A stretch of 64,000 nucleotides of DNA from Adiantum capillus-veneris (GCA_014529385.2 CM043942.1:2458501-2522500); one strand, 5' to 3'. Positions 1-12,785 are shown, counted from the first letter of the stretch. Numbers and translations are program-made. The notes: generated by a model not told the origin, from the letters alone.

Positions 1-740
1 ACTTCATCTCTCGTTATCGCTCTAGAAGGGAATCCAGGTGGCTCCCTTTTTGTAATTCTCGTGTTTGGTGGAGGTATCCGTGGTCCTTCATTGACCAAAT
101 ATCCACCTCTATAAAAGTCATGTTCTATGGTTGCATCTGGGTACAACCATGGTGGCAATGTAGCTAGGCTTGTGTCAAAATGTGGATAGATTGGCATTTC
201 AGTACTTCTGGCTTGGCTTACCATACCTCTGGTCATATCTACAAGAGTATCGGTAGATGGCTTTCCATCATGATAATCTTAGCTTTCTTAATGTCAGGCC
301 CACTCAATACTCTCAAGATAGTCCTTAATAATCCCACCTTGGCTTAGTGCAACTTATCCCTTCTTGCCCTTGATCAAGTCTCTTACAAGTCAGGAATTTG
401 TGACTCTTTTGGTCTCTGGACACTATTTTTGGGTACCCTAAAAGTTTGGATTTAGGAAACCTGGAAAAATTCAGCTCTAAAACTAGTTCTATTGCCCGCA
501 AGCTTTTCTCCTGGCTATACCTGACTCAATTTGGAGTTGTCTATCAAAAGTTAGAGCAGTTTTGGTGAACTTCACTTGAAACAACACTCAAAGCAGTTTC
601 AGGACCAAGGATTTTTGCTTGTATTTTGACCAAATGTGACCCAAATTTATTGAAACTTGGTCACTAGGCTTCTTTTATGCTGGCAAATTAAACACTTCTG
701 TGAGCTCAGATGTAACTTTTGACCTCTACTTTGGCACTTG
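1..740. other. AT-rich non-coding DNA, nothing recognised
   Basis: No ORF of note on either strand and no recognisable repeat boundary. The sequence merges into the palindrome array that follows and may belong to the same repeat. Confidence 0.5.
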
Positions 741-2116
741 AGACATTATACACATATAATGTCTATGTGCTCAGAATTTGACAAAATTTGGTATGTGAGC
801 TCTCCTTGATGTCCTCTACTCCCAGTGCAAGTTTCAGTTTGTGAAATTGACCTTTATTTTGACACTTGAGACATTATATGCGTATAATGTCTTTTGTGGC
901 AGAATGAGGTGACTTTTGTTTCACTGATTCCTTATCACTCAAGCAACTCTCAGCAAGTTTCATAATTCAATTTGGAATTTTTTTTTTTGGCAAGTTAAGA
1001 CAATATAAGCCTAAATTTGCAATTTTCTGTCTTTTGCTCTTTACAAGCCCAAATGAGCTCCAAATTCTATGAAATTTTGACTAGGGACTTCTTTTATGCT
1101 CTAGGACACTAAGGTATACGCAAATGTCTAATTTGACCAAAATCTGGCTATGAGACATTATACGTGTATAAAGTCTTTTGGCTCAGAATGACATGAAATT
1201 TTGCAAATAGTCTTAAAACATCATTTCCAACCCTCCTATGTGGTCAAAAGTGAAATTTGACTTTCAAGTTTGGCCTTGAGACATCTTACGTGTATAATGT
1301 CTATGTGCTCAGAATTGACCCAAATTTGGTGAGTAAGCTCGTCTTGTGGTGCTTAACACCCTGGTCAGCTCAGGTTTCCATTTTGGTCTCTAAAAGTGCC
1401 CTTTAGACATTATACATGTATGATGTCTAACTGGTCAGAATGAAGTGAGTTTCACTCCAGAGGCTTCCTAAATACTGTAGATCACAAGGGTACACTTAGA
1501 TGTGACTTTTGACCTCAGATCTAGCCTTTAAGACATCATACACGTATGATGTTTTTTGCTCAGATTTTAGTTTTGTTTCTATCAAAGGTACCCCTTAGTG
1601 TATGGAACAAGAATATTTACTCACATCAAATTTTGGATGTCAAAATTGCACAAAATCATCAATTTTAGGGATAAATCCCCTGAAAAAGTAAAATCCCCCC
1701 AGTTTTCAATCTATAAGGCCAAATGATATGAAATTTAGTGTATGTGCTCAACACGACATGCAAAAGTTATAATGCCAAAAGTTCAAAATTGCTGTCAGAA
1801 TTAGCCTTGAGACATCATACGCGTATGATGTCTACTGATGAATTTTTGGTCAAAATTTATTCACAGGCATCCCCAAGTGTCTAGCATTAACACTTCTACC
1901 AATTTTCATGCAAAAATGTGATCAGAATCTAAAATATATCTTTTTCCCGTTTTAGACACTCCGTCTTTTTGTCTTTTGGGTGTCCAGAGTTGGTCAAAAC
2001 TCTAGTTTCTATGTATACTTGAGGTAAAACCCCCTTTCTGAACACACTGGTGCAATCAGATTTTTTCAAATTTGGTCTCTAGATGCCCCTTGAGACATTA
2101 TACGCATATAATGTCT
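741..2116. repeat. Array of eight 24-bp palindromes, ~126-bp period
   Basis: Eight copies of a near-perfect 24-bp palindrome start at 741, 869, 1153, 1279, 1405, 1531, 1810 and 2093. Each has half-sites AGACATYATAC and GTATRATGTCT around a central RY. The four copies from 1153 to 1531 are exactly 126 bp apart. The larger gaps are about twice that, as if one copy had decayed. Flanking words recur (gtgctcagaat, gaccttt/cttgag), so the palindrome sits in a degenerate tandem repeat. No coding potential is visible. Function is unknown; a dyad this regular could bind a dimeric protein or form a cruciform. Confidence 0.8.
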
Positions 2117-3440
2117 ATGTTTACAAAATTTCTGTTTTTGCACACAGAACCCTTGCACATGCCCTCTTATATACACAACATCAATCAGTCATGCAAAAAT
2201 GTCAACAGAAAGCTATTTATTGTATTTTTACCTCAAAAGCAGACTTTTCCGTGATTTCAAATGCAAACAAGCACTTAGCAAATAGATCAATGATGAGTAG
2301 CTCTAGATCAAAATCATATTACTTACCTAGAGCTACGTCTACCACACACGGACTAGCAAACGCTTTTATCACCTCACAAACCACTAGACCACCAACAACT
2401 ACTCTAATCTACAAATCCTAACTAAATCTATCTAGTCGCAGACCTTTGACAAGACACACGCTTCCTGGCTATCCAATTCTCGGAATAACCTCTTCCGCAT
2501 CTACTTAAGAAAAATGCTTTTTTTTAAGCCGAAACTAAAGCAAGCAACCATCACACGAGTGTTAGTAGGAATACCCCTTAAGTCCTTGTATCCCCAACAA
2601 TGGTGCATCACACCACCCATAAAGTGTATGTGACACAACCTAGATCAACATAATGTCAATCGAGGACACAGATGACACGATAGGCACACGGAGGAAATCT
2701 CTTTAGCTTGTCAGGCTGAGACCATTCTACACATACAAACTCTGGAGGCCAACTAAACCACAATCTAGAATCTCACTACTCTCAACTACACCACCTACCA
2801 CCTGCCAAAATCATACAAAACGTATGGAACACCATCCTCTCACTAGGATACACCTATCCCAAAGCCTCTACACTCAAAATCCTAGCTCTAAGCCCATCGA
2901 GGAAAAACGCATATAAAGATAGAGCAAAATTTTGAAATACCCAAAACTGAAATCAATGAGTACCTATGTGTAGCTTATGTCACTACGATTCTAACAACTA
3001 CTTGCAAGCAAAAAACATACATCATTTGATATCTTACAATCGCAAATAGCTCGCAGATGCGCGAGTGCGTTTGCTCCGTTCCACGAGGAATGCTTGGCGT
3101 CAATGCGTAGCTCTTGTCGAGCCTAGTACAATGGTGCAGTTGAATCTCCAATGTGATGAGCGAGCGGTGAGTAGTGCTAGGATGAAGCTCACGCTCTTTC
3201 TCTTCTCTCTCTCACACAGAGTAGATGACAGCGCTAAACTTATGATTATGATTAAGTTCTTTACATAATGACCTAGGTACCTTATATACTAAGGTCACCT
3301 TAGGTTAAACCTAAAATAGAGTTTGAGGGGCTAAATGGCTTGGGATTTACAATCTGGAAGTGCCATTGCACCCCCCAGCTAGACTACCTACTTATTACAA
3401 ATGATATTTATGACCATAATTTGCAGCATTCCATAACTCT
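2117..3440. other. Non-coding region, no gene recognised
   Basis: Only short ORFs without family resemblance are present. The sequence is AT-rich in its first part and changes character near 3.0 kb. It is probably old repeat DNA, but I see no element ends. Confidence 0.4.
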
Positions 3441-4722
3441 TAGAGAATAAGGCTTTGTTGAGTTATGTCATGTTGTTGACCCAGCCGTCAACAGCTGCTC
3501 CGCTGATAATCGAGGGCCTCTAAAGTTTCTTTTTCTATTGCTTTGTTATAGGCTTGGACACTGTTGCTAAATTGTCTTTGTCTGACATAAAAATAAATCT
3601 AAATAAATTGTTGGAATTTTAAGTGAGAGGGTTTTTCTCATTGGAGACATCCAAGTACAAATATTTATAGTGCATCATTCAGAGTCATGACACGAGCATT
3701 GTGAACGGGAATATATGTAAGGCCACCAGGAACAGGTACTTATGATACATCACATCAGATGGGTGATAGGGAGCATCGAGAAGAAGTATTCGACCATCCG
3801 GGAATATGGACATCTCTGATCCGTCATAGGATGGGTGGCATAGAGCGTCGTGAAGGAGATTGCATTGTAAGTTCGGAAGGAAAGGACTAGTGATGGGTAT
3901 TCTTGATGTGTCACATGGTGGGTGACGGGGGCATCAAAAAGGGAATATTCCATAGTCTCGAAGAAATTCCAAACTGTGTTAGCGGGTTGCTTTTTGGAAA
4001 AGAAGATGCTTTCCGGCGAGGAAGTCGATGTCTGCATTGGATCTATGCATGTGGTTGCATCCAAGGACGCTTGGAAAGTGTTTTCCAAGCATTGTTTTCC
4101 AGCTTATAAGGTTTTATTGAGTTTTGGGCAGGTTGTTCAGACCCATTTTTTTAATAAAAAAAGGCCAGCCTCCCACTTATTGCGCTCAATAAAATTAAAA
4201 AAAGAAAAAGAAATCCAACGCTTCTTTTAATGGGCAGCCCACGATATCTTTCTTTCTCTTTTCTGCCTGAGCATTTGCGATCCCTCTCTCTAGCCCCCCT
4301 CTCCCTCTGTCGGCAAGGCTGCCCCTATTCCCGCCGCCTGCCAAGAGTTAAAAAGACGGATTCTCTCTCACTCCCAAAAGAAGAAAAGCCTGGTGCTAGA
4401 AGCAAGATAATGTTGCTGTGGATTTCAACCTCAAAGAAGACAACACCAATGATCCCCATGGCTGTCCCAAGTGCACAAGACGTCACCAAGACAAGTAGGC
4501 GAGTTTCATCGCGAAGAAGCACCGGGGGAGAGTGTTTCTATCCCAACCAGCTACTATTTTTCTCTGGTTTCAGCCCATAAACATCGTAGACAGGGCTGAT
4601 TTACGAGAAGGAATCCGAAAACACACCTCTTCTGTGTGTAGGATTGGAAGAGACATTTCTTTGTGTAGAAATCTCTTTCGGGGAATTGCTTTTCGAGAAC
4701 TAAGTTGTGTTTGAAGCGTCGA

Positions 4723-4956
4723 GACTTTCGAGGTAACTTTTTTCATGTTATGATCTCTGAGGGTTTGTTTGCAGGTGTACTTCCTCTTCATGAACGCCAA
4801 GACTTTGGAGGTAATGTTTTTCATGTTATGATCTGTGAGTGTTTGTTTGCAGGTGTACTTCCTCTTTAGGAGTGCTAAGACTTTGGAGGTAACGTTTTTC
4901 ATGTTATGATCTGTGAGTGTTTGTTTGTAGATGTACTTCCTCTTCACGAGCGAGTA
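4723..4956. repeat. Three tandem 78-bp repeats
   Basis: Units begin at 4723, 4801 and 4879 with the word gacttt(c/g)gaggtaa and contain catgttatgatct and tgcaggtgtacttcctctt. The 78-bp period is a multiple of three, so the minus strand reads as an open 26-residue repeat. I regard that as a by-product rather than a gene. The repeat lies in the candidate LTR and resembles the short tandem arrays often found in U3 regions. Confidence 0.85.
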
Positions 4957-5450
4957 GGAGCATAGGAAGGCATGAGCCTCTGTAGGAGAAAAGCACTCTG
5001 AGGAACCAGAGCCAGATCAGCCCAATGGTTTCCTACCTGAGTTTGGGAAGTAGATACATGGATTCAAGAAAGGTAAACTCTTGAGATGTGATCCGGAAGT
5101 TGAGATTCCCAAGGGAAGGACTTCATGTCCAGGAAAGAAGAGTTATTATGTAGGAAGAGGACTCTCGAAACCGAGTCGAAAAAGAGTTGCAAGGATAACA
5201 TGCCTCGAGTCTAGAAGGTGAGATCTAGAGGCGAGAACCTTGATTCTCAAGGATTTAGAGTAAGGAACGGAAGTTCCTTGGAATAGGGTTTTGCCCTAGG
5301 AATAGGAAGCTGAGGCTTTTGAGAATCATTGAGTCTGATTCTAGAACAAGCGTGGTAATACGTTCGGTTCAAGTGCTTGTATAAACTTCTCCTTGGTAAT
5401 AAAGATATTATTACGGGGGGCGACCAACCCATCTTCTGGCCCCAGTATTG

Positions 5451-5774
5451 TGTTAGGAATTGGATCATGCTAGCTATGGTGGATGAAAGAGAAACATAGT
5501 GTCATGCATGAGTGTGTGTGTGTGTAAGCAAGGTTATCACTCAAGTGAATTAGGTTCCAAGATAGAATTAGCTTGGACTCATAAACACAATCTTGAGTAT
5601 TGACTTAGCTTAGCACAAGCTCACCATAGACAAGCATGTAGTGCAAAATAGAGTTATGTTTATTCATTCATGAAATGAGCTTTAAGTAGATCTACAACCT
5701 TGCTCCACAGCATGTGGGATAAATCCACTCTCCTCTCCTTGACTCACACTTTAGGACAAAGCTCACACTTTACA
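5451..5774 (-). repeat. 3' LTR of the copia-like element
   Basis: This copy ends in TG/CA and matches 7712-8032 almost base for base. It includes a (TG)n stretch, which is longer here than in the partner. Confidence 0.85.
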
Positions 5775-5817
5775 ATCCTCCCCTTGAGGTTTGGACTATG
5801 ACAAGATACTGAAGATG

Positions 5818-5975
5818 CATGATCCACACAGGATGATAAGTTGCTATCCACACAGGAGGGTAATATCCACACATGCTAACAAAATCCACATAGGATGATG
5901 ATATCCACACATAAAAATAAAGTCCACAAAGGATGGTGATATCCACACAGGATGATAAAATCCACACAGGAAAAA
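5818..5975. repeat. Minisatellite of ~21-bp units (ATCCACACAGGATGAT)
   Basis: About eight imperfect copies of atccacacaggatgat(a) lie end to end beside the purine tract of the copia-like element. The minus strand reads open through them as a W-I/V-D-rich repeat, which I do not take as a gene. Confidence 0.7.
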
Positions 5976-6361
5976 GTCCTCCCCTACAAGTAGAGAGGCT
6001 GCATCTTCAAAAAGGGTCTTCATAAAAGACAATGTTGCTCTCGTCTTCATCCTTTTTGTCTTCTACTATGTGAGCTGATTCTCTGTCAAGTCTCTTGCCT
6101 TCGTTGCTTCTACTATTGCTTTCAACTGCTTCATGGTCTTTGACTTCGTATCCTCCCCTCGAACGAGTGCTTCTGTCCCCCTTTTTGTTGTGCAATCAGG
6201 CTTTATTCCATGCGTCATAATGACATGCAACAATATGCTAAAATATCCTATGAAAAGGTTTATGCAAAAATTAATGTTCACTTCCATCTTGGTCATACTC
6301 CGAGAGCCCAAGCATGCGGTGTTTCTCATACACTTTGTCACAAAATCTTCACACATGGAGG

Positions 6362-6455
6362 GTTTTAGCAATTTGGAGACTCTCCAATGCCAATGTCTAT
6401 CCCATTACAAAAGCACATAATGTCATCCATGTAGACAAATATAATTACATACATT
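6362..6455 (-). pseudogene. Reverse transcriptase remnant with YMDD motif (copia-like)
   Basis: On the minus strand, positions 6449 to 6366 read IIFVYMDDIMCFCNG, the palm motif of a copia-type reverse transcriptase (Y-x-D-D at plus-strand 6422-6433). It is followed by GIDIGIGESPN and then a stop. No longer uninterrupted pol frame is visible on either side. The copia assignment rests on the motif context and on the TG..CA LTRs, and is moderate. Confidence 0.45.
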
Positions 6456-7711
6456 GCAAGAAATTGTTGTGCTTGGCTGCAAGATCAGTGTGTACTTTGG
6501 AATTTACCTTCAATGTGAAGCTCCTCTTCACCGTCAGTGAAGCCCATCTTCACAAATAGGGGAAATAACTCTTTGTTCTTTACTTTTGATGCTCGAAAGA
6601 ACTCCTTGAAGCTTGGTAATGCCGCGGTCGGTGAGAATGGCCCCTTTGGTAGCCCTTGGATGCTCGATAAAGTTTTGAAGTTTCAAAAAATTGAGGCCTG
6701 TTTTGACTTCTGTGGGATGTGCGGCTTAATTGGAACTCGAGGCCCGTGGGAAGGTAAGCAAGGCCAAAAATGGGTAGTTCGGGTAGTGGGTAGGACCGCA
6801 GGACAGTGGGCTTGATTGGAGCTCTTGAGGCTCGGGAGCAGCACGGGAAGGGGGGCTTACAAGGTCGGACAACTGGCAGCCAGGGCGCCTTTTGGGCAGT
6901 CGATCAACCGGGCAGGCAGGCGCATCTGGGCAGCGTTCAGGCACGTGCGGGCACACTGGGCAGTCCGGGCAGCACGGGGGCAGAGCGCCGGGTAGGCGGC
7001 AAAAGTTGGCGTCCGCGAGCCTCGCACCCACTTGGTAGGAACACTCCCCAGCGGATCCGACCTCCTTCGAAAAATCAAAGTTGATTCAAATTTCGGGTCC
7101 GCCCAGCTTGCTCGAAATGGCTTAACCGATTTGAGCCTCGGACCCCACAAGCCACCGCCCCTTTTGTGGTGCACTAGCCAACAAAGCCCACGTGATTGCT
7201 TGTGTTGGAGCTCCTAAAAATAGATTCTTAAGCTCAAGTCGGCAGGCTCCATACACACACACACACACCTAATAATAGGCAATATTGAAGATAGGTTTAA
7301 TGGAGTTCTCGGGCTTGGATTGCAGAGATTGAAGGTTCTATGGAAAGCTTGCGTCGAGCACTTCGAGATGAGGTCAATGTTGTTAGGTGATTGCAAAGGT
7401 GGAGAGATTAATTGGAGGTGCAAATTAGGACACGAAAATGACTAGAGTATGCAAAAATTGGATACTAATCTCCTCCGTAATCAAGCATATCTAGCCATGG
7501 AGGGTAGTGGCCTCTTGGGTGTGCCAAGGACATGCCCACACATAGCTAGATTAGTGCTTAATTAGTGAGATATGCAACTTAACTATGAAAATGTTAGTGG
7601 GCCGTGACAACAATTATGAAATGCTAATCGATCTAATGGAGATGCTAATAATCAACACACACTAATTCATAATGACAATCCTAGCTAGCACACCATGGCT
7701 CTGATACCAAA

Positions 7712-8032
7712 TGTTAGGAATTGGATCGTGCTATCTATGGTGGATGAAAGAGAAACATAGTGTCAATGCGTGAGTGTGTGTGTAAGCAAGGTTATCACTC
7801 AAGTGAATTGAGTTCCAAGATAGAATTAGCTTGGACTCATAAACACAATCTTGAGTATTGACTTAGCTTAGCACAAGCTCACCATAGACAAGCATGTAGT
7901 GCAAAATAGAGTTATGTTTATTCATTCATGAAATGAGCTTTAAGTAGCTCTATAGCCTTGCTCCACAGCATGTGGGATAAATCCACTCTCCTCTGCTTGA
8001 CTCACACTTTAGGACAAAGCTCACACTTTACA
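7712..8032 (-). repeat. 5' LTR of the copia-like element
   Basis: This is the partner of 5451-5774. On the minus strand it is followed immediately by the TGGTATCAGAGC primer-binding site, which fixes the element's orientation. Confidence 0.85.
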
Positions 8033-8169
8033 TACTGTGTCCATAAGTTCTCACTCTCTATCTCTCTTGTTCTCTCGATTTCTCTCTATATCCTCTGGCT
8101 TTAGTATTAAGTGATAAATTCTATTACCGGAGTATATTTTATATTGTTATGCACTCCCGTTTGTGACAG

Positions 8170-8181
8170 TGGTATCAGAGC
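8170..8181 (+). other. Primer-binding site (initiator Met tRNA)
   Basis: TGGTATCAGAGC follows the LTR end TGTGACA by one base. It is complementary to the 3' end of plant initiator-Met tRNA. Confidence 0.75.
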
Positions 8182-8483
8182 ATCATCTTCTCACTTTCTT
8201 TGTAAAGGAGGATGACTCTGGGAAGATATGGGAAGAAGCCATGACAAGCCAAGAGAGAAGTAAGCCGACAGAACTCTTAGTTTTGCAAGAAACGCTCGTA
8301 GAGTCGGGAAATTTTTTCTCTCCTATAAGAAGTTGACAAGACGTGGGATTCTCTGAGAAGGCGACAAGAGAATGATGCTCAAGAACCTAGAGAATTGGAG
8401 GATCGAAATGCTGAAGATCCTTCAGAACCCAGCAACATCAATCCAAAACCATAGCCAAAAAATCCCATCATTTCGGGAAGGAT

Positions 8484-9126
8484 ATGAAGAAGGTCTCTAG
8501 ACCTCGAAACACTCCAGTCAAGTTTGATACTTTTGACAGAAGGGAAGATGTCCCGAAACCTACCGCTTTCATTCGACAATTTGAAGTTTTCTTTGCAAAT
8601 GACAATTTCTCAGACGCGTCAAAGGTGAGGCATGTGACCAAACACATCAAGGGGAATTTCAAGTACTTGGTCATATACCAAACCTCTGCAAGGAATTCAA
8701 AACAAGACTGGATTCAATTCAAGGCTGAATTTTCCAGCAAAATTTTTTTCCTTTACGCTTTCGAGGAAGACATCAAAGAAGATTGGGATCGGTTTTTCCG
8801 ATACGAGAACAAGCAAGCCTCAGATTACATGAACATGTATTGGTTCACTCTTTCAAAGGTGGCTCCACTCTTGAACCCTCTCTAACGAAGAAAAGATGAA
8901 GAAATTCAATGAAGGGCTTTTGCCGAAATTTCGTAGACGCATCCGCAAGATACTTTGCAGCGGATGGTGGAGTCAACAATACAAGTTGAAAGTGTACACC
9001 TCGGTGTACATAGAATCTAATCCCCGTAGTGGGATGATGGGAACCTCCTCGAAGGATATGTTGTTATCCGGAGAAAGTTTTGGAGTAAGGGAATTCAAAC
9101 TAACTTCTGAGATTTTGAACAAGTGA
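8484..9126 (+). pseudogene. gag: Retrotransposon gag (frameshifted)
   Basis: The first ORF (8484-8885, 133 residues) has the pattern of an LTR-retrotransposon gag: an opening PVKFDTFDRREDVPKP, then FIRQFEVFFANDNF, then KQDWIQFKAEFSSKIF and DRFFRYENKQASDYMNMYW. A stop at 8883 interrupts it. The next frame resumes the same fold with EEKMKKFNEGLLPKFRRRIRKI up to 9126, so one frameshift lies near 8880. This is the structural capsid gene of the element whose PBS is at 8170. No zinc knuckle or protease could be recognised downstream. Confidence 0.65.
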
Positions 9127-11037
9127 GAGGGCACGCCTTTGATCAAAGTTACCTCTTTGGAGAAAATCATAAAGTGCGATTTGTTTTTTGCACAAGGTAT
9201 GCATATGTCTAACTAGGACGATCACTCTCAAGTGTTTATGAGAGTAGGATCAAGTTGGAACATTGTTCTATGAGATGAATTGGTTTGATAAACCATCCAG
9301 AAGGTCAATAATTGATCTCGTATTTGGTAGTTCTCCCACAGATTATCTGCAACTGCATGTAGGACATTACAGATAAATCCTTCCAATGTTTCACTAAGCT
9401 TGAGTACTTTCTACGCCCACACCCCCTACCCGGTAAGGGAAGATTTGGTAGTGATTTTTGCAGAAGTGAATGAACACTCTCTTCATGAGGGAAGGAGCAA
9501 GAGCTGGCTACGGCCTATGCCCATGGAATTCCAGATCTAAAATCCCAGTTTATCTCAGGAGCGGGTTTGCTCTGGAACCAAGTCGAGTAATCATCTGGTT
9601 GAGCGTGTTTTTTGTGGAATCTTACAAAAGGAAGGAAATCTTCCGAGTGTATAAAAGCTATGACACAACATGAGCATTATGTACACTTTCGGGTACATGC
9701 ATAACGCATGAAGATGCGGACCTTGTTGTCAAGGTGAGCCGACTACCAGTCAAATTTATTTTTTGCTACATAGGAAGAGATGAGAAGTGGATTGATATTT
9801 GAGATACCTCTCAAGCGCCCTTTTGCGGCAATGAGATTGCAATACAGGAATCTCTATTTGAGAGATATGTGGTAGCTTTGAGTTTCTCTACTGAGAAGGG
9901 GTATTCTGGTGGTTGTACGTTACATGGATTGACCACTAAAGTAGCAAGTTATGGTTGCAATACACACTTCTTTGTAAGCAAGTCAAGTAATGAACTCTTA
10001 TCTTCTAAGACAGAAAGAGCTACCTTCACCATATGGGAGAACATCCTTGAGAACCAAAGCGGGTTCGCTATATTGTGAACCGAGTTTGGACATATGTTGA
10101 GAAAATGCTATGGCTAATATTTTATCTACCTAAGATTTTGCAAACCATCATTAATGCTTGCAAAGTAAAACATTTTTTACGATTTTGCGAGGAAGAGACG
10201 CTAATGGGTGTCGGGAAAACACTGTCGGTGGTAATAACTTGCAGGAGGAAAGGACGGAAAGAAGTGCCGTCGTGCACAAAGGCATAAAAGCGCTATCAAG
10301 ATATACACAAAACCTTTTAGTAGCGAGGGACATTCCTAACTTGGAGAACCATTTTCTACAATAGTTCAAGGACTCTCTTAACCATCAACTTCAAGAAAGA
10401 AAGGAGAAGGTAAAGAACATGCAATCATTGCAAAATACAGTCAAGAGAAAGAGAAAAAATCTTAGGCTTAAACAAAGACAAAAGAGCTTGAAGAATATTG
10501 AAAGTCTCAAGGGAGGAGGTGAAAGATGTAGCAAAAGAATCAAAGTAGTGAGGTAAAACTTCTTTATGTTTCAAGTTGGTGTCTCTATTTTGCAAGTTGG
10601 TACTTTGGGTGTTATAGTCTTTATTTGTGTTTGCCTTCGGTCCCTAGTTCACTTAGACTCCTCACAAGAAAACATGAGAGGTGCATCACAATCATTTTGT
10701 GAAGTGATTCCACCTATTCTTTTGGATGAAAGAAGATTCAACAAGGCTAGAAAGAAATGCATCAATGAATTTTTGTATAGTTCCACCCTAGAGAAGGATG
10801 AAATTCATGGGACTATGGAAAAAGTTGAAATCGGTAGAGTTGGTTACCAAAAGCTGCCCAAGATCATGAATTAAAACATAAATCGGTTAAGAGTGGAGGG
10901 TTGTTTGCTACCAAAGCCATCAGTTGTTCAACAAGTAAGGCTTATAAGTAATAACTAATTGTACCTAGGTCATGGAGATGCTTGGAGAACTTTTCCACAT
11001 CAATGACATTAGGGGGAAGTTGGAGGTCTTTAACTTG
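9127..11037 (+). other. Degenerate interior of the LTR element, pol not recognisable
   Basis: This should be the pol region, but I find no aspartyl protease, reverse transcriptase or integrase motif. The longest reading is 10566-10874 (102 residues), with a hydrophobic start followed by a charged half. I do not recognise it and would not call it a gene. Confidence 0.4.
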
Positions 11038-12785
11038 CCTTTTTTTTTTTGCAAAACTCACAATTGTGAGTGGATAGTATTAAGAACATCAGAAATATAC
11101 ACCAACCTCGAGCTCAGACCGAGCCTTGAGGGTCATAGGATTTCAAGTTTTCTGCTTGACAGAGACCACAACTACTCCTAGGCTTTACTTATTACAAGAT
11201 GTCATGTATTGTTCTAGACCAGTCCTCTGAGGCTTGTTTGCCTCCGATCATGTGGATCGTCACTCTGCTCTCTTGTATGATTTCACAAAAGCTTGCCATA
11301 GCCAGATCCCCCTCAAACACGTGGCGGTTCCTTGCGTGCCAAATATGGTGAAAGAAGTAGTACCTGATTATTTGAGTGCAGACAAGAAGAGCAGGACTTC
11401 CCAACCTGTTACTACCAAAGAACAGATCATTCTTGAAGAACTTAATTTTCCATGTCCTTTGAATCCACTTGCATATTTTCCCAACCATGCCACTGATTGC
11501 CCGACATCCCATGAAAAGGTGGGCTAGGTCTCACTAGCTATTCTGCACCCCGAGCAACGATTGGACCCGATTCCTTCTTCTTGTATCTTCACGCCCATCG
11601 GTAGAGCACCCCACATCGCTTTCCACAAAAATATCTTCATATATTGAGGCCACCTTGGCTTCTAGATGTTCTCCATGACTCCCTCCCACCGTTTTTCCAT
11701 CCAGTGCCTCTTCCATAATTTGATGAGGGGCTACACCAATTAGCCTCGTGCATTAATGCCTGGTAAATGCCTTTAGAATGTGGTTTCCAAAAGAGGCTAC
11801 TCCCGGGCTATCTCCAAGCGTCCCATTCAAAGTTGGATTCACAAATTGGCATCACCACCTTATCAAGCTCTTTCATCACCCTGTAGACTAGTAAGATCTC
11901 AAAGTCATTCAACTGAAATTGGGTGGCTAAAGAGTGGGCAGTTTTCCAGCACTTCCTGTTGCCATCCCAGAATTTCTCAAGTCGAACGAACCCCTTATTA
12001 TTCACATTCCTGGCCATTTCTATCCAATAGGGGATTTGCAACGGCCCCAATATTTTAGAGAGCCAAGGGGACCATTGCAAAATTGAGTTCTTAAAGTAGC
12101 TGGTTGCTTCCCCCCCATTCCAAAACCTCAGATGCACTTTTGCACTTCCTCATCAGCTCCCCTGAGAGTCCACCAGATCTAAGATAAGACCACTTCGGGG
12201 CGAGAGTTTTTTCGTGCATCACAACCCCCTTCCACTTTCCCCCTTTCGACCCCAGTTTTACTGCATCAAGCATTTCCTTGGTCATGATAGCCCAAGCTTG
12301 GTCCTATTTAGCCAATGATACCATAAATTTGGCACAAAGGGCCTCAGCATGGGATACAGGGTTAAGAATGCCGAGCCCTCCTTGGTCTACCGGGCGAGCA
12401 ACTACCTCCCATCTAGCCCACTGCCATGGCCGGGAGGTTTTTGTGTTGTTCTTCCAATCACTGGTTTTAAGAATTCTTTCTAGTTACACTTAGCCATCTT
12501 GAGCACGGGACTGAGGAAAGCAATATACGGGATCATAAAAGCATTGATCACTCTAATTTGGCTTTGGAAGGGGAGGAGAACAAACTCCCATCTTCTCATT
12601 TTCAAGCTTATTTTTTCAAGAACCCATTGAAATCTTTGCCTGTGGGTTGCGTCCACCCCTATGGGGGCTCCTAGGTGTCTGAATACACTCCCTTTTGAGA
12701 TAATCTCTCCTATCCAGACTGCAGGGTCAAAATATGATAGGGATAGGGTGCTCTTGCGCATCAACAAAAACAATATAGTTCAAAG
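11038..12785 (-). mobile_element. LINE remnant (RT thumb and 3' region), minus strand
   Basis: Minus-strand readings in order are: 12773-12480, the end of an L1-type reverse transcriptase (FRHLGAPIGVD, then RRWEFVLLPFQSQIRVINA, the usual YLG..G / W....LS..GR sequence); 12137-11808, with FKNSILQWSPWLSKILGP; and 11512-11192, with FFHHIWHARNRHVFEG, typical of the zinc-binding tail region. Stops and frameshifts separate them. A T-run at 11038-11050 on the plus strand is a plausible poly(A) tail. The 5' end is cut at about 12785 beside the Harbinger pseudogene. Confidence 0.65.

Larger units (their letters stand above)
5451..8032 (-). mobile_element. Non-autonomous copia-like LTR element, minus strand
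   Basis: Two ~322-bp direct repeats (5451-5774 and 7712-8032) are nearly identical and run, on the minus strand, from TGTAAAGTGTGAGC to CCAATTCCTAACA. The right copy is followed on the minus strand by TTTGGTATCAGAGC, an initiator-Met primer-binding site (plus-strand 7698-7711). The left copy is preceded by a purine tract (plus-strand 5775-5790). Flanking pentamers tattg (5446-5450) and tactg (8033-8037) look like a diverged target duplication. The ~1.9-kb interior keeps only a scrap of reverse transcriptase. Insertion is into the upstream LTR of the 8.2-kb element. Confidence 0.8.
3441..8168 (+). mobile_element. LTR-like sequence upstream of the 8170 PBS, split by the copia-like insertion
   Basis: The sequence ending ...TTTGTGACA at 8168 is followed after one base by a primer-binding site, so the DNA upstream should be the 5' LTR of a plus-strand LTR retrotransposon. 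The LTR is split by the element at 5451-8032, leaving only 8033-8168 on its right side. The 5' boundary is not resolved: 3441 is only where the sequence character changes, and the true start could lie anywhere between about 3.4 and 4.7 kb. No matching 3' LTR is visible in the window. Confidence 0.45.

Noticed and set aside
1-2116. CRISPR array hypothesis for the regular 24-bp palindromes
   Set aside because: Spacing of 126 bp, variable repeats, related spacers and an evident plant genome context do not fit a CRISPR array.
4570-4947. 125-residue minus-strand reading made of 26-residue repeats
   Set aside because: It arises from three 78-bp tandem units inside an LTR-like region; no start context or homology.
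6726-7174. GC-rich Cys/Pro-rich readings around 6.7-7.2 kb
   Set aside because: They overlap in several frames on both strands, which indicates composition bias within the copia-like element's interior, not a gene.
5451-8032. tRNA-like GCTCTGATACCAA strings at 7698, 30605
   Set aside because: They are primer-binding sites on the minus strand next to LTR ends, not tRNA genes; no cloverleaf surrounds them.
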